From NCBI RefSeq assembly GCF_005047355.1, contig NZ_SUMC01000038.1, positions 16,401 through 80,400 of the forward strand: 64,000 nucleotides of DNA, written 5' to 3'. The position numbers and the translations under genes are program-made. The notes under the pieces are model-generated. The model was not told the DNA's origin, searched no databases, and worked only from the letters and a program-made list of their open reading frames with translations. Below are positions 8,447 to 16,061 of the stretch, one piece after another. This stretch comes from Actinacidiphila oryziradicis. Its GTDB lineage: Bacteria > Actinomycetota > Actinomycetes > Streptomycetales > Streptomycetaceae. Within the stretch, counting starts at the first letter, position 1; each line of letters begins with the position of its first letter.

Positions 8447-8872
8447 TCAGGGCCGTACGGAACGCGGCCCGGCCACCTCCGCGCCGTGGGCGGCGACCCG
8501 GCCCCGGAGCTCCCGGTCGGCGGTGATGACGAGGCGGGGCCGGTCGGGGGTCTCACGGGGGGCCCGGGCGGCGAGGTCGACGATGAGATCGTCACCACTA
8601 CCGGGGGCGGCGACCACCCGTACGCCCGGGACGGAGGCGACACCGTGAGCGGCGCCCTCGACCACGAGGACGATGTCCAGGGGGCCGTGCTGCGCCCAGT
8701 CCGGCACGCCGGCCCGTGCGGGCAGCCCGGTGGCGGCCAGGGGCGCGAGGGCGTCGCGCAGGCGTTCAGTGGCGCCGTGGCGGTCGCGCCACCAGCCGTC
8801 GGGCACAGAGCCGACGGTGTTGGCGGCGTCAACGATAACCAGGGGGAGCTGGGCAGTGTCCACAGTGGTCAC
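8447..8872 (-). CDS. Small PIN/NYN-like domain protein
   Basis: A 141-residue soluble protein. It opens with a hydrophobic strand ending in an acidic residue (LPLVIVDAANTVGS), later has DIVLVVEGAAHG and a GSGDDLIVDLA segment, and ends with LVITADRELRGR. These acidic patches at strand ends resemble the PIN/NYN nuclease fold. Streptomyces annotation pipelines often call such proteins NTP pyrophosphohydrolase, a label I see no motif for. It converges on dxs and diverges from the thioredoxin-like gene, so it is a single-gene unit. Nuclease activity is inferred from fold-like motifs only. Confidence 0.7.
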   Translation of the reverse strand: MTTVDTAQLPLVIVDAANTVGSVPDGWWRDRHGATERLRDALAPLAATGLPARAGVPDWAQHGPLDIVLVVEGAAHGVASVPGVRVVAAPGSGDDLIVDLAARAPRETPDRPRLVITADRELRGRVAAHGAEVAGPRSVRP

Positions 8873-8946
8873 CCTGCCACGGGTGGCGGGCGGAGACGGT
8901 GCTATACAGGGCCGGTAGAGCGGTACGGCTATCGAGGTGACGATTC

Positions 8947-9711
8947 ATGACGGGGTCCAAGGGGCTCAAGGCACGGCGCGGCAGTCGGCTGAAGCCGTAC
9001 ATCGGGACAGTGGCGGTGCTGGCCGTGGTGTTCGGCGGCTCCGCGCTGATCGGCGCGCATGTACGCGGCGCGAAGGAGGACAAGGTCAAGGTGCCGACGG
9101 GGGCGAGCGGCCAGGAGATGCTGGCGGTGCCGGTGAATCCCACGGTGCCGGTCACACTGACGGTGTACGAGGATCTGCGGAGCCCGGCGTCGAAGGCCTT
9201 CGCGGCGCAGTACAAGGACACTTTCGCCACGCTGCTCGCCGGCGGCCAGGTGCGGATCGAGTACCGGCTGGTCACCCAGTCGGACACCGAGTACGGCGGC
9301 CGGGGTGCGCTCGCCGTGGCGAACGCGGCGGCCTGCGCGCAGGACCTGGGTCGCTTCAAGGAGTACCTGGACCAGGTGTGGGCCGCGCAGCCGACGGACC
9401 CCAAGGATGACGCGCTCGCGAGCCAGAAACTGCTGAAGGAGCTCGGCAAGAAGGCCCACAAGATGGACGAGGCGAAGTTCGTGCCGTGTGTGCAGGGCGG
9501 CGACCATGACGGCTGGGTGCGCAAGTCCCAGAAGGCGTTTGCCGCCGCCGGCTTCACAACGGCCCCTGTGGTTCAGCTGAACGACCAGACGGTTGCCGGC
9601 GCCGGCGGCAAGACGCTCACTCCGGCCGCTCTGCGCACTCTCGTGCGCAAGGCCGTCAAGGAGGCGGCCGCGCACCCCTCGGCGACTCCCTTGCCGAGCG
9701 CCTCCGCCTGA
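8947..9711 (+). CDS. Membrane-anchored DsbA/thioredoxin-fold protein lacking redox cysteines
   Basis: A 254-residue protein with a basic N-terminus, one membrane segment (near residues 20-40, IGTVAVLAVVFGGSALIGA) and an extracytoplasmic DsbA-like domain. That domain is recognisable from VTLTVYEDLRSPASKAFAAQ, where DsbA-like family members have a CxxC; here both positions are serine (SPAS). The rest is family-like: EYRLVTQSD, a helical insert, and the cis-Pro region FTTAPVVQLNDQ. A disulfide exchange role is therefore unlikely; a chaperone or binding role is more plausible. GACGATTC precedes ATG 8947, a weak ribosome-binding site. It is transcribed away from the NYN-like gene. Confidence 0.8.
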   Translation: MTGSKGLKARRGSRLKPYIGTVAVLAVVFGGSALIGAHVRGAKEDKVKVPTGASGQEMLAVPVNPTVPVTLTVYEDLRSPASKAFAAQYKDTFATLLAGGQVRIEYRLVTQSDTEYGGRGALAVANAAACAQDLGRFKEYLDQVWAAQPTDPKDDALASQKLLKELGKKAHKMDEAKFVPCVQGGDHDGWVRKSQKAFAAAGFTTAPVVQLNDQTVAGAGGKTLTPAALRTLVRKAVKEAAAHPSATPLPSASA

Positions 9712-9859
9712 CGTTCGTCCGGCCTTCACCGGTATCTCCACCTGACCTCCGCGGTCGGGCGCGCTACTGCACATGCAGATGAATATCACTTTTCGTCAAG
9801 TTTCGGGCGAAATCGGGTATTAAGGGCATGTGGCGTCCGATCGCGGAGGAGTGTTGCCT

Positions 9860-11131
9860 GTGTCCACACCGGTGTTCGTCGAGTTCGAACCGCTGCCCGG
9901 CTGCGTCTGTGAGGACTGCGCCCGGCGGCGGCTCACCCAGTTGGCTGCCCGCAGTCCCGGCGGTTGTCGTGTTCCGCCTCCTGCGGCCGCCCGGGTGCTG
10001 GTGGTCGCTGCCGCGGGGGCGGTCGCCACCGCGGCAGCGGTCCCGGCAGCGGCCGAGGCGCGTGCGCCGGCCCCCCACCAGTCGTCCAGGCCCATGGTCC
10101 TGACGCCCAGCCAGATCCTGGGCCGGGCCCGGACCTGGGTGGACGCGGGCGTGCCGTACAGCATGGGCAAGCGCTGGCGGGACGGCTACCGCCAGGACTG
10201 CTCCGGCTTTGTGTCGATGGCCTGGGGTCTCGGCAGCAATCAGTGGACCGGCAGCCTGCCGGAATACGGGGAGCGGATCCACTCGTCGGAGCTGATGCCG
10301 GGCGACATCCTGCTCTACCACAACCACGCGAATCCGATCCATGGCTCGCATGTCGTGATCTTCGGAGGCTGGGCGGACTCCTCGCACAGCCGGTACATCG
10401 CGTACGAGCAGACCAAGCCCCGTGCTCGGATCAGGACTATCCCGTACCCGTACTGGTCCAACTCGTCCCAGTATGTTCCGTACCGCTACCGGTATGTCCG
10501 GGACGGGAGCGTCCCCGATCCTGGCGGCTCCGACATCTCCGACACCTCCGACGACTCCGACGACTCCGACGGTTCCAACGGCAACCGCCCGGGCGGGGGC
10601 GAATACCCGGGCTCCGCATCCTTCGGTCCCGGCGCGTTCAACGACCACATCACCCAGCTAGGCAGCATGCTCATGAGGAGCGGCGGCCGCCCGTACTACC
10701 GCAGCGGTCCCGGTCCGCGCTGGGGCGAGGCCGACCGGCGCGCGGTGGTGGCGTTCCAGCGCGCCCAGGGGTGGTCCGGCGAAGAGGCGGACGGCATCCC
10801 CGGACCGGGTACCTGGCGCCTCCTGCTGCACGGCGGGGGCCGGGACGCAAGGGCCGGCGGCGGCACCGGCAGCCGGTCTGCGGACACTCCGGCGCCGCCC
10901 TACCCGGGGGCCGCCCGCTTCCGTCCCGGCCAGTCCGGCGACGCCGTGCTCGCCCTCGGGCGGCAGCTGGTGGCCAAGGGCTTCGACAAGCACTACGACG
11001 AAGGGCCCGGCCCCGCCTGGGGCGAGGCCGACCGGCGCGCGGTGGAGGCCTTCCAGCGCGCCCAGGGCTGGTCCGGCGACGACGCGGACGGCTATCCCGG
11101 ACCCGAGACATGGAGGCGACTTTTCTCGTGA
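9860..11131 (+). CDS. Secreted NlpC/P60-like protein with two peptidoglycan-binding repeats
   Basis: About 423 residues. GTG 9860 is preferred because GGAGGA at 9845-9850 lies nine bases upstream; GTG 9830 is the longest reading. The N-terminus has a CVCEDC cysteine cluster, then an Ala/Val-rich signal or membrane segment. A papain-like NlpC/P60-type domain follows, with the nucleophile in DCSGFVSMAWGL and a histidine in SHVVIFGGW. After an Asp/Ser-rich linker come two near-identical peptidoglycan-binding domains (WGEADRRAVVAFQRAQGWSG, WGEADRRAVEAFQRAQGWSG), which look like a recent internal duplication. Its likely role is cell-wall binding or hydrolysis. Its stop overlaps the start of the SPFH gene by four bases, so the two are translationally coupled. 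Confidence 0.8.
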   Translation: MSTPVFVEFEPLPGCVCEDCARRRLTQLAARSPGGCRVPPPAAARVLVVAAAGAVATAAAVPAAAEARAPAPHQSSRPMVLTPSQILGRARTWVDAGVPYSMGKRWRDGYRQDCSGFVSMAWGLGSNQWTGSLPEYGERIHSSELMPGDILLYHNHANPIHGSHVVIFGGWADSSHSRYIAYEQTKPRARIRTIPYPYWSNSSQYVPYRYRYVRDGSVPDPGGSDISDTSDDSDDSDGSNGNRPGGGEYPGSASFGPGAFNDHITQLGSMLMRSGGRPYYRSGPGPRWGEADRRAVVAFQRAQGWSGEEADGIPGPGTWRLLLHGGGRDARAGGGTGSRSADTPAPPYPGAARFRPGQSGDAVLALGRQLVAKGFDKHYDEGPGPAWGEADRRAVEAFQRAQGWSGDDADGYPGPETWRRLFS

Positions 11132-12105
11132 CCAGTAACACCGCCGACACCGTGCCCCTCGCGTACCCCGTCGCCGACGACCTCGGCGAACACCCCGGCC
11201 GCGCCCTGCCCGGCTGGTCCGCGGTCCTCGCCGTTCTCGCCGCGGCCGCCGGCGCCGGCTGGGTCCTGTGGCGTGCGGCCGTCCTGCCGGTGGCCGTCGC
11301 CGGCGAGCAGTTGCTCCCGGAACCGCCCGACCGGGCAGGCCTCAACGGCGTCTGGGGCGCCATCGCGCTGCTGGCCGCCCTGGTCGCTTTCGCTGTCGGC
11401 GGCCTGTGCCGGGGCCGCCCCGGCGTCGTCTGGGTCCTCACCCGGCACGGTGCCTACCGGGGCACGGTCCGGGCCACCGGCCTGCTCTGGATCAGCCCGC
11501 TGCTCGTGCGGCGCCGGATGGACGTCACCCTGCGCCACTGGCGCAGCAGCCCCATCGAAGCAGTGGACTCCGCCGGCACCCCGGTGCTCGCCACCGTCCT
11601 GCTGGTCTGGCGGGTCCGCGACACCGCCCGTGCCACCTTCGCCGTCCACGACCACACCCGCTACCTCCGCGAGCAGGTCGAAGCCGCCGTCACCCGTGCC
11701 GTCTCCCGTTTCCCCACCGACGACTTCCGCGACGGCGGTCCGACTCTCCGAGACACCGACAGCCTCGCCAACTCCCTCACCTCCGGGCTCGCCGCCGACC
11801 TCCGGCCCATCGGTGTCGAGCTCTTCTCCGCCCAGCCCGTACGGCTCTCGTACGCCGACGAGGTCGCCGCCGCCATGCAGCGCGCCCAGATCGCCGCGCT
11901 CGACGCCCAGCACCGCCGCGCGGTCCTGGACGACGTCCTGACCGCCGTCCAGGAGACCGTGCGCGGCCTCACCGACCGGGGCATGGTCCAGCTCGACGAC
12001 TACGAACGCAAGGCACTGGTCAAGGACTTGACGGTGGCCTTCTACACCGCCCGGGGCCCGGTGACCGAGGCCCCGCACAAGGACGTGAGCCGGCAGAGCG
12101 CTTAG
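11128..12105 (+). CDS. SPFH/Band-7 domain membrane protein
   Basis: About 325 residues. GTG 11128 overlaps the previous stop (GTGA) and has GGAGG at 11112-11116; ATG 11110 in the same frame is an alternative. Two hydrophobic segments near the N-terminus (VLAVLAAAAGAGWVLWRAA, AIALLAALVAFAVGGL) are followed by a typical prohibitin-homology domain: RGTVRATGLLWISPLL, VDSAGTPVLATVLLVWRV and YLREQVEAAVTRAVSRFP. A helical tail follows. SPFH proteins oligomerise at membranes and scaffold proteases, transporters or cell-wall enzymes. Coupling to a secreted peptidoglycan-binding protein suggests a cell-envelope function, which is inference. Confidence 0.85.
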   Translation: MTSNTADTVPLAYPVADDLGEHPGRALPGWSAVLAVLAAAAGAGWVLWRAAVLPVAVAGEQLLPEPPDRAGLNGVWGAIALLAALVAFAVGGLCRGRPGVVWVLTRHGAYRGTVRATGLLWISPLLVRRRMDVTLRHWRSSPIEAVDSAGTPVLATVLLVWRVRDTARATFAVHDHTRYLREQVEAAVTRAVSRFPTDDFRDGGPTLRDTDSLANSLTSGLAADLRPIGVELFSAQPVRLSYADEVAAAMQRAQIAALDAQHRRAVLDDVLTAVQETVRGLTDRGMVQLDDYERKALVKDLTVAFYTARGPVTEAPHKDVSRQSA

Positions 12106-12156
12106 CGGTCCGCCGGACAGACTCACGCCGGGAAAGGGTTTCCACCTCATACGCCG

Positions 12157-12193
12157 GACGGGCCGCGCGGGATCTGCTCCCACGCGGCCCGTC
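12157..12193. terminator. Stem-loop between convergent SPFH and fadB genes
   Basis: GACGGGCCGCG at 12157-12167 is the reverse complement of 12183-12193, with a 15-base loop. It lies between two converging stop codons and can serve both strands. Confidence 0.6.
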
Positions 12194-12213
12194 AACGGCC
12201 GGGACCGGCCTGC

Positions 12214-14349
12214 TTACGCCGGCACGCTGGCCACACCGGGCGCCAGGAACGGCTTGCCGTTCACGCGCTCGGAGACGCCCTCGCGGTCCAGGTACGGGGT
12301 GACGCCGCCCAGGTGGAAGGGCCAGCCGGCACCTGTGATGAGGCACAGGTCGATGTCCTGCGCCTCGGCGACGACGCCCTCGTCGAGCATGAGCCCGATC
12401 TCCTGGGCGACGGCGTCCAGCACCCGCGCGCGGACCTGCTCCTGCGTCAGGACCGTGTCGCCCTGCACCAGAAGCGCGGCGACCTCCGGGTCCAGCTCCG
12501 GCTTCGCCGGGTTGCCGCCGGCATAGACGTAGAACCCGCGCTTGCCGGCCTTGACGATGGCGGCGAGGTTCGGGGAGACCGTGAAGCGGTCCGGGAAGGC
12601 GCCGTGCAGGGTCTCGGAGACGTGCAGGCCGATGGCGGGGCCTACCAGCTCCAGCAGCACCAGCGGGGACATCGGCAGGCCGAGGGGCTCGATGGCCTTC
12701 TCGGCGACCTCGACCGGAGTGCCCTCGTCGATGACGGTCTGGATCTCGCCCATGAAGCGGGTGAGGATGCGGTTGACGACGAACGCCGGGGCGTCCTTGA
12801 CCAGCACCGCGGTCTTCTTGAGCTTCTTGGCGACGCCGAAGGCGGTGGCCAGTGAGGCGTCGTCGGTCTGTTCGCCACGGACGATCTCCAGCAGCGGGAG
12901 GATCGCGACCGGGTTGAAGAAGTGGAAGCCCACGACCCGCTCGGGGTGCTCCAGCTTGGAGGCCATCTCCGTCACCGAGAGCGAGGAGGTGTTGGTCGCC
13001 AGGACGGTGGTCGGCGAGACCACGGCCTCCAGCTCGGCGAAGACCTGCTGCTTGACGCCGATCTCCTCGAAGACCGCCTCGATGACGAAGTCCGCGTCGC
13101 CGAAGGCGGTGGCCTTGTCGAGGTGGCCGGAGACCAGGGCCTTGAGGCGGTTGGCCTTGTCCTGGTTGATCCGGCCCTTGCCCAGCAGCTTGCCGATCTC
13201 GTCGTGGACATAGCCCACGCCCTTGTCGATGCGCTCCTGGTCGATGTCGGTGAGGACCACCGGCACCTCCAGGCGGCGCGCGAACAGCAGCGCCAGCTGT
13301 GAGGCCATCAGGCCCGCGCCGACCACGCCGACCTTGGTGACCGGGCGCGCCAGGCTCTTGTCCGGGGCGCCGACCGGGCGCTTCCCGCGCTTCTGCACCA
13401 AATTGAAGGCGTAGATTCCGCTGCGCAGTTCGCCGCCCATGATCAGGTCCGCGAGAGCGGTGTCCTCGGCGGCGAAGCCCGCCTCCAGGTCCCCGTCCTT
13501 GACCGCCGCGATGATCTCCAGCGCGCGGTAGGCGGCCGGGGCCGCGCCGTGCACCTTGGAGTCCGCGATGAAGCGGCCACGGGCCACGGCGGCGTCCCAG
13601 GCCTCCCCGCGGTCGACCTCGGGACGGAGGATCTCGATCTCGCCCCTGAGCACGGCAGCGGTCCAGACCAGGGACTGCTCCAGGAAGTCCGCGCCCTCGA
13701 AGATCGCGTCGGCGATCCCGAGCTCGTAGACCTGCTCGCCCTTGAGCTGCTTGTTCTGGTTGAGCGAGTTCTCGATGATCACCGAGACCGCCCGGTCCGC
13801 GCCGATCAGGTTCGGGAGCAGCGTGCAGCCGCCCCAGCCCGGTACCAGGCCCAGGAAGACCTCGGGCAGCGAGAAGGCGGGCAGTGCGCGGGAGACCGTC
13901 CGGTACCGGCAGTGCAGGCCCACCTCGACGCCGCCGCCCATCGCCGCGCCGTTGTAGTACGCGAACGTCGGCAGGGCCAGCGCCGCGATCCGCTTGAAGA
14001 CGTCGTGGCCGCCCTTGCCGATGGCGAGCGCGTCACTGTGGTTCTTGAGCAGCTCCACGCCCTTGAGGTCGGCGCCGACCGCGAAGATGAACGGCTTGCC
14101 GGTGATGCCGACGCCGGTGATCGTGCCGTCGGCGGCTTCCTGCTCCACCTGGTCGATCGCGTCGCTGAGATTGGCCAGCGACTGCGGGCCGAAGGTGGTC
14201 GGCTTGGTGTGGTCCAGGCCGTTGTCCAGCGTGATGAGCGCGAAGCGCCCGGCGCTGGGGAGGTCGATGTGGCGTACGTGCGCGGACGTCACGACCTCAC
14301 CGGGGAACAGCTCGGCCGCTCCCTTGAGAAGCTCGGCGGTGGTGGTCAC
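12214..14349 (-). CDS. fadB: Fatty acid oxidation complex, enoyl-CoA hydratase/3-hydroxyacyl-CoA dehydrogenase
   Basis: A 711-residue bifunctional beta-oxidation enzyme. The N-terminal crotonase domain has GADLKGVELL, the oxyanion-hole region YNGAAMGGGVEVGLHCRY and LPEVFLGLVPGWGG. The C-terminal half is a 3-hydroxyacyl-CoA dehydrogenase with the NAD-binding loop VGAGLMASQLALLFARR, ATNTSSLSVTEMA and the substrate-binding HFFNPVAILPLLEIVRGEQT. It hydrates trans-2-enoyl-CoA and oxidises the resulting 3-hydroxyacyl-CoA. GTG 14349 overlaps the stop of fadA by four bases, so thiolase and FadB are translated together and should form the complex. Length matches the family. Confidence 0.92.
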   Translation of the reverse strand: MTTTAELLKGAAELFPGEVVTSAHVRHIDLPSAGRFALITLDNGLDHTKPTTFGPQSLANLSDAIDQVEQEAADGTITGVGITGKPFIFAVGADLKGVELLKNHSDALAIGKGGHDVFKRIAALALPTFAYYNGAAMGGGVEVGLHCRYRTVSRALPAFSLPEVFLGLVPGWGGCTLLPNLIGADRAVSVIIENSLNQNKQLKGEQVYELGIADAIFEGADFLEQSLVWTAAVLRGEIEILRPEVDRGEAWDAAVARGRFIADSKVHGAAPAAYRALEIIAAVKDGDLEAGFAAEDTALADLIMGGELRSGIYAFNLVQKRGKRPVGAPDKSLARPVTKVGVVGAGLMASQLALLFARRLEVPVVLTDIDQERIDKGVGYVHDEIGKLLGKGRINQDKANRLKALVSGHLDKATAFGDADFVIEAVFEEIGVKQQVFAELEAVVSPTTVLATNTSSLSVTEMASKLEHPERVVGFHFFNPVAILPLLEIVRGEQTDDASLATAFGVAKKLKKTAVLVKDAPAFVVNRILTRFMGEIQTVIDEGTPVEVAEKAIEPLGLPMSPLVLLELVGPAIGLHVSETLHGAFPDRFTVSPNLAAIVKAGKRGFYVYAGGNPAKPELDPEVAALLVQGDTVLTQEQVRARVLDAVAQEIGLMLDEGVVAEAQDIDLCLITGAGWPFHLGGVTPYLDREGVSERVNGKPFLAPGVASVPA

Positions 14350-15563
14350 TTGTCCCCCTCGAAGTGCGGGTTCTCCCAGATGATGGTCCCGCCCATGCCG
14401 AACCCGACGCACATGGTGGTCAGGCCGTAGCGGACCTGCGGCGCGTCTTCGAACTGGCGGGCCAGCTGCGTGATCAGGCGTACGCCGGAGGAGGCCAGCG
14501 GGTGGCCGAACGCGATGGCCCCGCCGTACTGGTTGACGCGCTCGTCGTCGTCCGCGATGCCGTAGTGGTCCAGGAAGGCGAGCACCTGGACGGCGAACGC
14601 CTCGTTGATCTCGAACAGGCCGATGTCGGAGATCGACAGGCCCGCCTTCGCCAGCGCCTTCTCGGTCGCCGGGACCGGGCCGATGCCCATCACCTCGGGC
14701 TCGACGCCCACGAAGGCGTACGACACCAGGCGCGCCTTCACCGGCAGGCCCAGTTCCAGCGCCACGTCCTCGGCGGCGAGCAGCGACGCCGTGGCGCCGT
14801 CGTTCAGGCCCGCCGCGTTTCCGGCGGTGACCCGGCCGTGGGCGCGGAAGGGGGTCTTGAGGGACGCCAGGCTCTCCAGCGTGGTGCCCGGGCGCATCGG
14901 CTCGTCGGTCGTCGCCAGGCCCCAGCCGGTCTCGCCGACCTCCGGGTTGCTGCGACGCACCGAGATCGGAACCAGGTCCGGCTGGATCTTGCCGTTGGCG
15001 TAGGCCTTCCCTGCCTTCTCCTGGCTGCGGACCGCGTACTCGTCGGCGCGCTGCCTGGTGAGGTGCGGGAAGCGGTCGTGGATGTTCTCGGCGGTCATTC
15101 CCATGAACAGCGCCGACTCGTCGACCAGCTTCTCCGACACGAAGCGCGGATTGGGGTCCACGCCCTCGCCCATCGGGTGGCGGCCCATGTGCTCCACGCC
15201 GCCGGCCACGACAACGTCGTACGCGCCGAAGGCGATGCCGCCGGCGGTCGTCGTCACCGCGGTCAGCGCGCCCGCGCACATGCGGTCGATCGAGAAGCCG
15301 GGGACGCTCTTGGGCAGCCCGGCCAGGATCGCGGCCGTCCGGCCCAGGGTCAGGCCCTGGTCACCGATCTGCGTGGTGGCGGCCACAGCGACCTCGTCGA
15401 TGCGCTCCGGGGGGAGGCTGGGGTTACGCCGGAGCAGCTCCCGGATCGACTTGATCACCAGGTCGTCGGCGCGGGTCTCGTGATAGATGCCCTTCGGGCC
15501 CGCCTTGCCGAACGGGGTGCGGACACCGTCGACGAAGACGACGTCCCTAGCGGTACGAGGCAC
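14346..15563 (-). CDS. fadA: Acetyl-CoA C-acyltransferase (thiolase)
   Basis: A 405-residue cytosolic thiolase that cleaves 3-ketoacyl-CoA with CoA in the last step of beta-oxidation. The acyl-enzyme cysteine is in DRMCAGALTAV, the histidine in GHPLASSGVR, and the second catalytic cysteine in TMCVGFGMGG. GTG 15563 was chosen because AGGAGGAG lies a few bases upstream and family sequence (RTARDVVFVDGVRTPFGKAG) begins there; the open frame further upstream is unrelated. It is the promoter-proximal gene of the fadAB pair, overlapping fadB by four bases. Its promoter should be in the gap above 15570. Confidence 0.93.
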   Translation of the reverse strand: MPRTARDVVFVDGVRTPFGKAGPKGIYHETRADDLVIKSIRELLRRNPSLPPERIDEVAVAATTQIGDQGLTLGRTAAILAGLPKSVPGFSIDRMCAGALTAVTTTAGGIAFGAYDVVVAGGVEHMGRHPMGEGVDPNPRFVSEKLVDESALFMGMTAENIHDRFPHLTRQRADEYAVRSQEKAGKAYANGKIQPDLVPISVRRSNPEVGETGWGLATTDEPMRPGTTLESLASLKTPFRAHGRVTAGNAAGLNDGATASLLAAEDVALELGLPVKARLVSYAFVGVEPEVMGIGPVPATEKALAKAGLSISDIGLFEINEAFAVQVLAFLDHYGIADDDERVNQYGGAIAFGHPLASSGVRLITQLARQFEDAPQVRYGLTTMCVGFGMGGTIIWENPHFEGDK

Positions 15564-15877
15564 TTTGGCTCTCCTCCTGGGTGCGGGTTCGCTTGCCGCT
15601 GGTTTTCGTCGCGGCGGCTCCGAAGGCCATGCTACTCGTGGGTAACCGGTGTGCACAGCACCCCACGTCGGAGCGGCGAACGTCACAGGTTTTCTGGCTG
15701 CCCGCCTGCCCCTTTTTACGCCCTCCGGACGGGCTGCGACGCGGTCCGCGACCGGCCCGGCGCTGTTCCTCTTCCTCGCCGGGCGCCAGACCCACGTCGC
15801 TGCGTGCCATCTCCCCGGCGCGCAGGCACTCCCAGCACGGGCCGTTCCCGGGAACGCGGTCCTGTGGTGGCAAGCGG

Positions 15878-15995
15878 CTCGTCCAGCAGGCCCGCGCCCA
15901 AGCCAGGACGCATTTCTCCCGGATCCTGGAACAGGTCGCGCGCGGCGAGAAGGTCGTAATCAGCAAGGCAGGAGAGCCGCTGGCCCACAGCCGTC
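15878..15995 (+). pseudogene. Phd/YefM-type antitoxin remnant
   Basis: One frame reads VQQARAQARTHFSRILEQVA followed by RGEKVVISKAGEPLA, very close to the N-terminal DNA-binding core of Phd/VapB-type antitoxins. There is no start codon with a ribosome-binding site, the frame upstream is unrelated, and after GEPLA the sequence turns into low-complexity Arg/Gly codons instead of the usual RL(V/T)P tail. No toxin gene is next to it. It is the only recognisable content of the 498-base gap 15564-16061 between fadA and the beta-galactosidase gene; the rest of that gap should hold the fadA promoter. Confidence 0.55.
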
Positions 15996-16061
15996 ACACG
16001 CGGGGCGGATCCGGCGAGAGTGAGCCACATCGAGGCAGGCCGCCCCGTGCGGCTCGCTGGC

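Noticed and set aside
10510..10590. Short tandem repeat (GACTCCGAC units), possible CRISPR-like or VNTR locus
   Set aside because: It encodes the Asp/Ser linker of the cell-wall protein and is only a low-complexity coding repeat without spacers.
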